64,000 bases of DNA, taken from contig JAEPQD010000001.1 of assembly GCA_017642695.1 (NCBI GenBank), positions 1,869,701-1,933,700 of the forward strand. The letters are read 5' to 3'. The notes below the pieces were generated by a model. That model had not been told where the DNA came from and did not search any database. It was given only the letters and a program-made list of their open reading frames with translations. Of this stretch, positions 18,133-25,456 are shown piece after piece. Position numbers and translations under genes: made by a program. The stretch comes from Parvibaculum sp. GTDB taxonomy: Bacteria; Pseudomonadota; Alphaproteobacteria; Parvibaculales; Parvibaculaceae. How positions within the stretch are numbered: position 1 is the first letter of the stretch; the number at the start of each line of letters is the position of its first letter.

Positions 18133-18831
18133 TTACTGCCGCAGCACCAGCCGCTCGCCCCTGACTTCGACGGAGTCGAGACGCCCGAGAAAGCTCATGC
18201 CGAGAAGCGACGTGCCGAGCCCGCTGCCCCGCGAAACCGATGCGTCGACATCCCTGAGCGTGATCCCGCCCACCGTCACCTTGTCGAGCTTGACCCGCGC
18301 CGCATGGATGATGCCGTTCGCCGTCTGGTAGGCGGTCGTGTAGCTGAGCGCCGCAAGGTCGATGCCCGCGCGCCGCGCGTCTTCTTCGGTGAGCGCCACG
18401 TCGCTCGCGCCCGTATCCACGAGGAAGCGCACATGCGTGCCGTTCACCGTTGCATCGGCATGGAAATGCCCCGTCATGTCGCGCGAGAGATAGGCCGTGC
18501 CCGGCTCGCTGACGACGGGCGCCGACGGTGCGATTTCCGAGCGCACCCGGGTCCCCATGTCGGAGAACACATCGCGGTAGGAATAGCCGATCACCAGCAC
18601 CAGCCCGATCGCGATCCAGGCGACCGCCTGCTTCAGCGCCAGCCCTGCGCGTTGCCGCCAGCCGAGCGCCACGCTCCCGCCCACCAGCGTCAGCAGCAGC
18701 ACGCTGTAGACGAGCCGCATCTGCGCGTTTTCGCCATCCAGCGCCCCCGGAAAGCGGTTCACGAGGAACAGCACCAGCGCCGCAATGCCGAGCAGGAAGA
18801 GCGCCGCCCATGTCCAGTTGTTCTGTCTCAT
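18133..18831 (-). CDS. Membrane-anchored retropepsin-like aspartic protease (TIGR02281 type)
   Basis: A 232-residue protein with three predicted membrane segments (about residues 8-25, 39-57, 68-84) and a C-terminal single-lobe aspartic protease domain. The catalytic FLVDTGASDVALT motif is at 136-148, and a hydrophobic SLLGMSFL segment fits the retropepsin fold, which works as a dimer. It probably faces the periplasm. The physiological substrate of this alphaproteobacterial family is not known to me. It is the first minus-strand gene upstream of the mutase, 138 bp away. Confidence 0.85.
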   Translation of the reverse strand: MRQNNWTWAALFLLGIAALVLFLVNRFPGALDGENAQMRLVYSVLLLTLVGGSVALGWRQRAGLALKQAVAWIAIGLVLVIGYSYRDVFSDMGTRVRSEIAPSAPVVSEPGTAYLSRDMTGHFHADATVNGTHVRFLVDTGASDVALTEEDARRAGIDLAALSYTTAYQTANGIIHAARVKLDKVTVGGITLRDVDASVSRGSGLGTSLLGMSFLGRLDSVEVRGERLVLRQ

Positions 18832-18931
18832 GGGTAGGAGTCTAACGCGGGAGGATGATAAAAGCGTAATTCCGTCCTTGGAGAGAGCGGGACAGGTCCT
18901 TATTTACATGCTATGATTGAGTTTGATGAAA

Positions 18932-18953
18932 ATTCACTTGTCATGAAAGTGAA
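18932..18953. promoter_or_regulatory. Inverted repeat overlapping the cobA ribosome-binding region
   Basis: TTCACTT (18933-18939) and AAGTGAA (18947-18953) form a perfect 7-bp dyad with a 7-nt loop, ending exactly at the base before the cobA ATG. It could be a protein operator or an mRNA hairpin that covers the translation start. No known riboswitch motif is recognised. Confidence 0.4.
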
Positions 18954-19862
18954 ATGAGCGAAAAGAAGGTCATATCGCTGACAAGCGGCCGCAAGGCGTC
19001 TCCCGTGCCGGAAAGCGCGGGGGAGGCTGCGTCCGTCCTCGGCCTGCCGGAGTTCGAACCCGGCTGGGTCTGGCTTGTCGGTGCGGGGCCGGGCGATCCG
19101 GGCCTGCTGACGCTTCATGCGCTCAATGCGCTCCGCCAGGCCGATGTCGTGGTCTACGACGCGCTGGTGGACGAGACGGTCCTTCAGTTCGCGAAGCCGG
19201 GCGCGAAGCTCGAATATTCCGGCAAGCGCGGCGGCAAGCCGAGCCCGAAGCAGCGCGACATTTCCGCGAAGCTCGTCGAGCTTGCCCGCAAGGGCCTCCG
19301 CGTACTCCGTCTCAAGGGCGGTGACCCCTTCGTCTTCGGCCGCGGCGGCGAGGAAGCGCTGGCGCTGGTCGATGCGGGCATTCCCTTCCGCCTCGTCCCC
19401 GGCGTCACGGCGGGCGTCGGCGGTCTCGGCTATGCCGGCATCCCGGTCACCCATCGCGACGTGAACCACGCCGTCACCTTCGTCACCGGCCACATGGCGG
19501 GCGGTGACATACCGGAAAATCTCGACTGGCCCTCCATCGCCAGGGGCTCGCCCGTCATCGTGCTCTATATGGCGCTTTCGCATCTTGGCGAGATATCGAA
19601 ACTGCTGATCGAGAACGGGCGCAGCGCGAATGAGCCCGTCGCCCTCGTGCGCAACGCGACGCTGAAGGATCAGACGGTGCTGGAAACGACGCTCGGCCGC
19701 GCGGTGGAAGATGTCGCGCGCGCGGCGTTCAAGGCCCCCGCCATCATCGTCATCGGCGATGTCGTGAAGCTCCGCGAGGGGCTTGACTGGCTCGGCGCCC
19801 TCGAAGGCCGCATCCTCAAGCGCGACCCCCTCGGCCTCCGCGGCATCGAGGATGTGGGCTAG
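18954..19862 (+). CDS. cobA: Uroporphyrinogen-III C-methyltransferase
   Basis: A 302-residue SAM-dependent enzyme that methylates uroporphyrinogen III at C2 and C7 to precorrin-2, the branch point to siroheme and cobalamin. VWLVGAGPGDPGLLTLHALNAL near residues 41-62, VVYDALVDETVL, LRLKGGDPFVFGRGGEE and VPGVTAGVGGLGYAGIPVTHR are hallmark SUMT motifs. An additional 35-residue N-terminal tail precedes the core. There are no cysG dehydrogenase/ferrochelatase domains. cobT lies 800 bp downstream; siroheme for sulfite reduction is the alternative destination. Confidence 0.93.
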   Translation: MSEKKVISLTSGRKASPVPESAGEAASVLGLPEFEPGWVWLVGAGPGDPGLLTLHALNALRQADVVVYDALVDETVLQFAKPGAKLEYSGKRGGKPSPKQRDISAKLVELARKGLRVLRLKGGDPFVFGRGGEEALALVDAGIPFRLVPGVTAGVGGLGYAGIPVTHRDVNHAVTFVTGHMAGGDIPENLDWPSIARGSPVIVLYMALSHLGEISKLLIENGRSANEPVALVRNATLKDQTVLETTLGRAVEDVARAAFKAPAIIVIGDVVKLREGLDWLGALEGRILKRDPLGLRGIEDVG

Positions 19863-19883
19863 GCGCTTTCCATAAAATTCAGG

Positions 19884-19965
19884 TGTCATTCCGGCGAAAG
19901 CCGGAATCCACGGGCCGTTCTCGATATTCCTGAGTCAGATGGACCCCGGCTTTCGCCGGGGCGAC
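19884..19965. repeat. Palindromic REP-like intergenic element
   Basis: Two hairpins, ATTCCGGC-GAAA-GCCGGAAT (19888-19907) and CCCCGGC-TTTC-GCCGGGG (19944-19961), are inverted, diverged copies of one 27-bp unit that starts TGTC and ends TCCA. The whole 82 bp is therefore a long imperfect palindrome. Such units are common dispersed intergenic repeats in alphaproteobacteria. It lies just after cobA and may also act as a transcription stop, though there is no T tract. Confidence 0.8.
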
Positions 19966-20355
19966 AATTCGGGTGTTGGCGCTCCTGAAATAAACTTATC
20001 CCCCTCCGTTCCTCCGTACCCATATTAGTTTCATCTCGCTCCACCGAAGGGCGCGTCCGGACTGGCCGAATGCGTGGAGAGGGAGCCGATCCTGCGGCGC
20101 GGGGAACAGTCCCGCGTCCCGGGCGATTTCAGGAGGTTGGCGGGTACTACGGCCCGCGGGTCTCCCGGCCGATAAAAGCCGGGCCGGACTTATGAGGTTG
20201 GAGAAATCGTAACGTCGGTGCGCGGAGCGTCGGAGGAGGACGCACCCCGCCAATACAAACAAAGGCGGCGTCGCCGCCGCTCCGCGCATCCTTCACCCGA
20301 AGGCCGCGACTTGCGAAACCCCGGAGGCTCAGGCCTTGCGGGACCGTTGCCGCAA
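19966..20355. other. Non-coding structured gap between cobA and DUF1289
   Basis: No convincing coding sequence is seen; short frames here have no recognisable domain. Two perfect hairpins occur: CGCGGG-N7-CCCGCG (20098-20116) and CCCGGC-N8-GCCGGG (about 20165-20184). Because cobA and cobT flank it, I looked for a cobalamin riboswitch but found no B12 box or typical 3' core on either strand. It could encode a structured RNA or be decayed repeat sequence. Confidence 0.4.
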
Positions 20356-20595
20356 CTATTCGCCGAGAGCTTCCCGGATCTTCGCCAGGGCCTCTTCCTT
20401 TGCGCTTGCCTTGTCGCCGAGGTTCTCGATCCGCGCCGGCAGTTCGCGCAGCACCTCGTCCCGCTCCGCGTCGCTCATCGCGCCCCAGCCCGCGATCTCC
20501 TTCAGGCTCCGTCCGCAGCCGCGGCAGACATTCGCGCGCCCGTCCACGGCGCAGACGCGAAGGCAGGGGCTCTTGATCGGCTTTGAATAGGTCAA
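20356..20595 (-). CDS. DUF1289 domain-containing protein
   Basis: A 79-residue protein carrying the DUF1289 four-cysteine pattern: SPCLRVCAVDGRANVCRGCGRSLKEIAGW (Cys11, 15, 24, 27), followed by MSDAERDEVL. The cysteine spacing suggests a small metal- or cluster-binding protein; function is unknown. It is divergent from cobT with about 60 bp between the starts, a neighbourhood seen in other alphaproteobacteria as far as I recall. Confidence 0.85.
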   Translation of the reverse strand: MTYSKPIKSPCLRVCAVDGRANVCRGCGRSLKEIAGWGAMSDAERDEVLRELPARIENLGDKASAKEEALAKIREALGE

Positions 20596-20658
20596 ACTTG
20601 CTTTTCCGGGTTTCGGGTGAGGATGCGACGGAGTATAGAGCGGACGAACAGATTTCCC

Positions 20659-21651
20659 ATGGCGAGTTCACAAATGTCCCGCGCCGCGACCGGCATGCCC
20701 TTCGACGATATCCGCAATCTTCTCGGCGGGCTCCCCCCGGCGGACGAAGCGGCGCGCGCAACGGCCGCCGAACACACCGCCGCACTCGCCGTGCCGCAGG
20801 GTTCGCTCGGCCGCATGGCGGAAATCGCGGACTGGGTGGCCGCGTGGTCCGGCCTCGCGAAGCCCATCGTCACGCGGCCCCTCATCGCGATCTTCGCGGG
20901 CACGCATGGCCTCGCCGCGTCGATGCCGGGCGCGGAGCCGAACGCGACCCATCGCCTTGTCGAGCTCTACGCGGCGGGCGGTGCGGCGGTGAACCAGCTT
21001 GCGCTCCGGGAAGATGCGGGCCTCAAGGTCTTCGACCTCGCCCTCAACATGCCGGTCCCCGACATCCGCGCGCACGAGGCTCTGTCGGAAGCGGCCTGCG
21101 CCGCCACCATGGCCTTCGGCATGGAAGCGATTGCCGGCGGTACCGATCTCCTCTGCCTCGGCGCGGCGGGCGAGGGCGGGCGCATCGCCGCTGCCGCGCT
21201 CGCAACCGCGCTCTTCGGCGGCGAGCCGCGGGAGTGGACGGACGGGTCCGGGTTCGCGGCGGGCGCCGTCGGCGAGGCCATCGCCGCCCATGACGGCCGT
21301 CTCGGCGATCCCCTTGAGGCGCTCCGCCGCGTCGGCTCGCGCGAACTTGCCGCCATTGCAGGCGCGATCCTTGCCGCGCGCTACCAGCGCATCCCCGTTC
21401 TGCTCGACGGCTTCGTCTCCTGCGCCGCCGCCGCCGTCCTCTGGAAGCTCGAACCCTCGGCGCTCGACCATTGCCTTGCCGCCCATGCGTCCGATGCCGC
21501 CCATGCCCGCCTGCTCGGCGTGATCGGCAAGAAACCGCTCCTCGAAACCGCGCTCTCGCTTGAGGACGGAACCGGCGCTGCGCTCGCCCTCGGCATCGTG
21601 AAATCCGCGCTTGCCGTTCATGCCGGTACGGTCACGCGGGATCGCCTTTAG
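20659..21651 (+). CDS. cobT: Nicotinate-nucleotide-dimethylbenzimidazole phosphoribosyltransferase
   Basis: About 330 residues; makes alpha-ribazole phosphate from NaMN and a lower-ligand base for cobalamin. PQGSLGRMAEIADWV, FAGTHGLAASMPGAEPNATHRLVELYAAGGAAVNQLA, the GGTDLLCLGAAGEGG segment and VLLDGFVSCAAAAVLWKL with the late AHARLLGVIGKKPLLETALSLEDGTGAALAL stretch are CobT motifs, including the C-terminal glutamate region. The ATG at 20659 is chosen over a GTG at 20617, which lacks family support. Other cob genes are absent from the window, so it may serve salvage or remodelling. Confidence 0.85.
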   Translation: MASSQMSRAATGMPFDDIRNLLGGLPPADEAARATAAEHTAALAVPQGSLGRMAEIADWVAAWSGLAKPIVTRPLIAIFAGTHGLAASMPGAEPNATHRLVELYAAGGAAVNQLALREDAGLKVFDLALNMPVPDIRAHEALSEAACAATMAFGMEAIAGGTDLLCLGAAGEGGRIAAAALATALFGGEPREWTDGSGFAAGAVGEAIAAHDGRLGDPLEALRRVGSRELAAIAGAILAARYQRIPVLLDGFVSCAAAAVLWKLEPSALDHCLAAHASDAAHARLLGVIGKKPLLETALSLEDGTGAALALGIVKSALAVHAGTVTRDRL

Positions 21652-21882
21652 ACGGCGGCCTCTCCGTTCATGGATGCACAGCGCCCCGTTCGCTCCTTAC
21701 GAGTCGGCGTGCTTGCAACAGGGGGCGTTGCGACTATTATCACCGCCAAAACAAGGCTATGGACGCGGGATCGGCGGGGGTTTCCCCGCTCGGGAGCGAT
21801 ACCGGGCCAGTGCAAACGGTAATCCGGCATCGACGCGTGGACGTATAGGCTTCCGCGCGCTTGGCCGTATGGAGGTTGACCC

Positions 21883-23070
21883 ATGGATATGCGCTTTTCT
21901 CCCGAAGAGCTCGCGTTCCGCGACGAGGTTCGCGAGTTCATCGCCAATAATTATCCGCACGAGCTCAAGGGAGCGCGCCGCGGCGAGATGTCGAAGGAAG
22001 ACATCCTCAAGTGGCATCGCGTGCTCTACAAGAAGGGCTGGGTCGTCCCGCACTGGCCGGTGGAATACGGCGGCACGGGCTGGACCATCACGCAGCGCTA
22101 CATCTGGAACGAGGAGAATGCGCGCGCCGAGACGACGCCGCTGCTTCCCTTCGGCCTCTCGATGGTCGGCCCCGTGATCTACACCTTCGGCAACGAAGAG
22201 CAGAAGAAGCGCTTCCTGCCGGGCATCCTGTCCGGTGACGACTGGTGGTGTCAGGGCTATTCGGAGCCGGGTTCGGGATCGGACCTTGCGAGCCTTCGCA
22301 CGAAGGCCGTGCGCGAAGGCGACCACTACATCGTCAATGGCTCCAAGACCTGGACGACGCTCGCCCAGCACGCCGACTGGATGTTCTGCCTCGTCCGCAC
22401 CGATCCGGATGCGAAGCAGCAGGAAGGCATCTCCTTCCTCCTCATCGATATGAAGACGCCGGGCATCACCGTGCGTCCGATCATCACCATGGACGGCTCG
22501 CACGAGGTCAACGAAGTCTTCCTCGAAGACGTGAAGGTGCCCGCCGAGAACCTCATCGGCGAAGAGAACAAGGGCTGGACCTACGCGAAGTTCCTGCTCG
22601 GCAACGAACGCTCGGGCATCGCGGGCGTCGCGCGCTCCAAGAAGGCGATCGAACGCCTGAAGAAGCTGGCGAATGCCGAACTTCTGGACGGCGAGCCGCT
22701 CATGAAGACGGATGAGTTCTCGCGCAAGGTCGCGGAACTGGAGATCGATCTCTCCGCGCTTGAAGTGACCGAGTTGCGCACGCTCGCCGCCGAGAGCAAA
22801 GGCCGTGGACCCGGCCCGGAAGCATCGATCCTCAAGATCAAGGGTACCGAAATCCAGCAGCGCATCACCGAACTTGCCGTCGAGGCGGTCGGTAACTACG
22901 CGCTTGTCGAGGCACCGCGTCTCGAAGTGACGGGCAACGAATTCGTCCCCGGTCCGGAAGGCTCGCAGGGCGTTGCGCAGGACTACTTCAACATGCGCAA
23001 GACCTCGATCTATGGCGGATCGAACGAGATTCAGCACAACATCATCGCAAAAATGGTGCTCGGCCTGTAG
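21883..23070 (+). CDS. Acyl-CoA dehydrogenase (alpha-type)
   Basis: A 395-residue FAD enzyme introducing the C2-C3 double bond in acyl-CoA. Motifs: WPVEYGGTGWT near 56-66, YSEPGSGSDLASL near 126-138, KTWTTLAQHADW and GGSNEIQHNIIAKMVLGL at the C-terminus. The usual catalytic Glu of the short-chain EGTS motif is absent (GGSNE), but a LLGNERSGIAG helix could supply it as in isovaleryl- and long-chain-type enzymes. A GGAGGT precedes the ATG. The next gene, 40 bp on, is a diverged dehydrogenase; the two may form a heteromer. Confidence 0.9.
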   Translation: MDMRFSPEELAFRDEVREFIANNYPHELKGARRGEMSKEDILKWHRVLYKKGWVVPHWPVEYGGTGWTITQRYIWNEENARAETTPLLPFGLSMVGPVIYTFGNEEQKKRFLPGILSGDDWWCQGYSEPGSGSDLASLRTKAVREGDHYIVNGSKTWTTLAQHADWMFCLVRTDPDAKQQEGISFLLIDMKTPGITVRPIITMDGSHEVNEVFLEDVKVPAENLIGEENKGWTYAKFLLGNERSGIAGVARSKKAIERLKKLANAELLDGEPLMKTDEFSRKVAELEIDLSALEVTELRTLAAESKGRGPGPEASILKIKGTEIQQRITELAVEAVGNYALVEAPRLEVTGNEFVPGPEGSQGVAQDYFNMRKTSIYGGSNEIQHNIIAKMVLGL

Positions 23071-23110
23071 GGTCCGCGCAAAAAGAACAGCAAAGAGGGA
23101 AGGTCGGAAG

Positions 23111-24241
23111 ATGGATTTTTCGTTCACCGAAGAGCAGACCCTGCTCCGCAACACCGTGCAGAGCCTGCTCCAGGACAAGTATGACTTCGAGACGCGCCGC
23201 AAGGTCTCGAAGACCGCCGAGGGCTGGCGTCCCGAAATCTGGGCGCAGTTCGCCGAACTCGGCCTGCTCGCCGCTCCCTTCTCCGAAGAGATGGGCGGAC
23301 TCGGTGGCGGCGCCATCGAGAACATGATCATCATGGAAGAGTTCGGCCGCCATCTCGTGGTTGAGCCCTATCTCGAGACCGTCGTGATCGCGGGCGGTTT
23401 CCTCCGCGAGGGCGGCACGCCCGCGCAGCAGGAAGCGCACATCCCGGGCATCATCGGCGGCGAGACGATCTGGACCTTCGCCTATGCCGAGCCGCAGGGC
23501 CGCTACAATCTCGCCGATCTCAAGACGACCGCGAAGAAGGACGGCTCGGGCTACACGATCAACGGCTACAAGGCCGTGGTCATCGGCGCACCCTGGGCGC
23601 AGAAGCTGATCGTGACGGCGCGCACCTCCGGCGGTCAGCGCGACCGTGACGGTGTGTCTGTCTTCATCGTCGACAAATCGGCGCCGGGCATTTCGACCCG
23701 CGACTATCCGACGGTCGACGGCCGCCGTGCCTCGGAAATCACCTTCGAGAACGTGAAGGTCGAGGCCGATGCGCTGATCGGTCAGGAAGGCAAGGGCCTG
23801 CCCCTCGTCGAGAAGATCACCGACCAGGCGATTGCCGCTCTCTCGGCGGAAGCCACGGGCTGCATGAAGGAACTCAACACCGCGACCGTCGAATACTGCA
23901 AGACGCGCAAGCAGTTCGGCGTGCCGATCGGCAAGTTCCAGGTGCTCCAGCACCGCATGGTCGACATGTTCATGGCCTATGAGCAGTCCGTCTCCATGAC
24001 CTACATGGTGAACCTGAAGCTCGAAGAGGGCGATGCGGAGCGCACGAAGGCCGCTGCCGGCGCCAAGGTGCAGATCGGCAAGGCGGGCCGCTTCGTCGGC
24101 CAGCAGGCCGTGCAGCTTCACGGCGGCATGGGCATGACCGACGAACTCAATGTCGGCCACTACTTCAAGCGCCTGACCATGATCGACACGCAGTTCGGCA
24201 ACATCGACTACCAGCTGAAGCGCTATTCCGAAGCCGCGTAA
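23111..24241 (+). CDS. Acyl-CoA dehydrogenase, diverged partner subunit
   Basis: A 376-residue acyl-CoA dehydrogenase fold protein. Its FAD/substrate loop reads YAEPQGRYNLADL instead of TEPxAGSD, and the C-terminal segment ending MIDTQFGNIDYQL has neither EGTS nor GSNEIQ. QLHGGMGMTDE is retained. Loss of the catalytic loop suggests a non-catalytic or specialised beta subunit of an alpha2-beta2 enzyme with the product of the preceding gene, as known for steroid side-chain FadE pairs. The ATG at 23111 follows GGAAG. A good terminator follows the gene. Confidence 0.88.
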   Translation: MDFSFTEEQTLLRNTVQSLLQDKYDFETRRKVSKTAEGWRPEIWAQFAELGLLAAPFSEEMGGLGGGAIENMIIMEEFGRHLVVEPYLETVVIAGGFLREGGTPAQQEAHIPGIIGGETIWTFAYAEPQGRYNLADLKTTAKKDGSGYTINGYKAVVIGAPWAQKLIVTARTSGGQRDRDGVSVFIVDKSAPGISTRDYPTVDGRRASEITFENVKVEADALIGQEGKGLPLVEKITDQAIAALSAEATGCMKELNTATVEYCKTRKQFGVPIGKFQVLQHRMVDMFMAYEQSVSMTYMVNLKLEEGDAERTKAAAGAKVQIGKAGRFVGQQAVQLHGGMGMTDELNVGHYFKRLTMIDTQFGNIDYQLKRYSEAA

Positions 24242-24266
24242 GCCGCCTCGGATATGAAATGCGAAA

Positions 24267-24291
24267 GGCCGCTCTCCGGAGCGGCCTTTTT
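24267..24291 (+). terminator. Rho-independent terminator of the acyl-CoA dehydrogenase pair
   Basis: GGCCGCTC-TCCG-GAGCGGCC forms a perfect 8-bp stem followed by TTTTT, 25 bp after the stop codon at 24241. Confidence 0.92.
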
Positions 24292-24363
24292 CGTTGCGGT
24301 TTTGACCTCTCTTGTCCCCGCTTCTACGCTTCGTGCCAACAATAGAAACGGGGAGGAGAAGAG

Positions 24364-25449
24364 ATGAGCGAGCACATCCTCATTGCGGGCGCGACGGGTC
24401 TCGTCGGTTTCGCTGCGATGAAGCACTTCGCCGAAAAGGGATACAAAGTCACCGCGCTTTCCCGCCGCAAGCCCTTCGAGACTTTCGGCGCAACGCATAT
24501 CCCGCTCGATCTCACGGACCGGGACGCCTGCGCGGAGGCGATGAGCGGCATGGGCGACGTCACGCGCCTCGTCTATGCCGCGCTTCACGAGAAGCCGGGC
24601 CTCGTCGCGGGTTGGCTCGAGGCCGACCAGATCGAGACCAACCGGCGGATGCTCGAAAACCTCTTCGATCCGCTCGAGAAATCCGCACCCGGCCTCCGCC
24701 ATGTTTCGCTGCTGCAGGGCACGAAGGCCTATGGCGCCCATGTCCGTCCCATCGCCGTTCCCGCCCGCGAGAACCGCGACGAGATGAAGGAGCAGCCGAA
24801 CTTCTACTGGGAGCAGGAAGACTACATCCGCGCGAAACAGCAGGGCAGGGACTGGCGCTGGACCATCTTCCGGCCGCAGATCATCTTCGGCTTCTCGCTC
24901 GGCGCGGCGATGAACCTCATTCCGGCCATCGGCGTCTATGGCGCGCTCCTGAAGGAAGAGGGCAAGCCGCTCGCCTTTCCGGGCGGCCGCGGCTCCGTCC
25001 TCGAAGCGGTCGATGCGGACCTGCTGGCGGAGGCCATGGCCTGGGCGGGCGCACGTCGCGATGCCGGGAACGAGATCTTCAACGTGACGAATGGCGATGT
25101 CTTCGTCTGGCGGAATGTCTGGCCTGCCATCGCCGATGCGCTCGGTATGGAGGCGGGACCGGACGCGCCGCTCTCCCTCGGCAAGGAAATGCCGAACCGG
25201 GCCGAGGCGTGGGATGCGATCCGCACGAGATACAATCTCGCCGCCCCGGATATCGATTCCTTCGTCGGCGAGTCCTTCCACTATGCGGACTTCACCATGG
25301 CCTATGGTGCGGAGCGCGAGACGCCCGCCGCCATCGTCTCGACGGTCGCGCTGAGACGCGCGGGCTTCGGCACGGTGATCGACACCGAGGAGATGTTCCG
25401 GAAATATTTCCGGCTCTTTCAGGAGAAGAGGTTGTTGCCGCCGGCCTGA
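24364..25449 (+). CDS. PRISE-type SDR (progesterone 5-beta-reductase/iridoid synthase-like)
   Basis: A 361-residue extended short-chain dehydrogenase. HILIAGATGLVGFAAM near residues 4-19 is the nucleotide-binding loop, LSRR at about 32-35 favours NADPH, and the LLQGTKAYGAH and FYWEQEDYI segments match the PRISE family, in which the usual YxxxK is replaced by motifs around these Lys/Tyr residues. Family enzymes reduce activated C=C bonds of enones. A GGAGGAG precedes the ATG. Its place in an acyl-CoA block suggests terpenoid or steroid-like substrates, but this is inference. Confidence 0.8.
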   Translation: MSEHILIAGATGLVGFAAMKHFAEKGYKVTALSRRKPFETFGATHIPLDLTDRDACAEAMSGMGDVTRLVYAALHEKPGLVAGWLEADQIETNRRMLENLFDPLEKSAPGLRHVSLLQGTKAYGAHVRPIAVPARENRDEMKEQPNFYWEQEDYIRAKQQGRDWRWTIFRPQIIFGFSLGAAMNLIPAIGVYGALLKEEGKPLAFPGGRGSVLEAVDADLLAEAMAWAGARRDAGNEIFNVTNGDVFVWRNVWPAIADALGMEAGPDAPLSLGKEMPNRAEAWDAIRTRYNLAAPDIDSFVGESFHYADFTMAYGAERETPAAIVSTVALRRAGFGTVIDTEEMFRKYFRLFQEKRLLPPA

Positions 25450-25456
25450 AGAACGA

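Noticed and set aside
16471-18837. Very long open frame on the plus strand opposite the mutase and protease genes
   Set aside because: It is antisense to two genes with clear catalytic motifs, reads as His/Arg/Val-rich low-complexity protein, and has no recognisable domain; GC-rich coding DNA often leaves such open antisense frames.
19996-20289. Minus-strand 97-residue frame in the cobA-DUF1289 gap
   Set aside because: No ribosome site, no domain and low-complexity content; treated as non-coding.
19863-20658. Cobalamin riboswitch near cobT
   Set aside because: No B12 box or conserved GCCACTG-type core on either strand; the hairpins seen do not form its architecture.
21757-23334. Long minus-strand open frame opposite the acyl-CoA dehydrogenase at 21883
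   Set aside because: Composition is typical of antisense shadow and it has no domain; the plus-strand gene is strongly supported.
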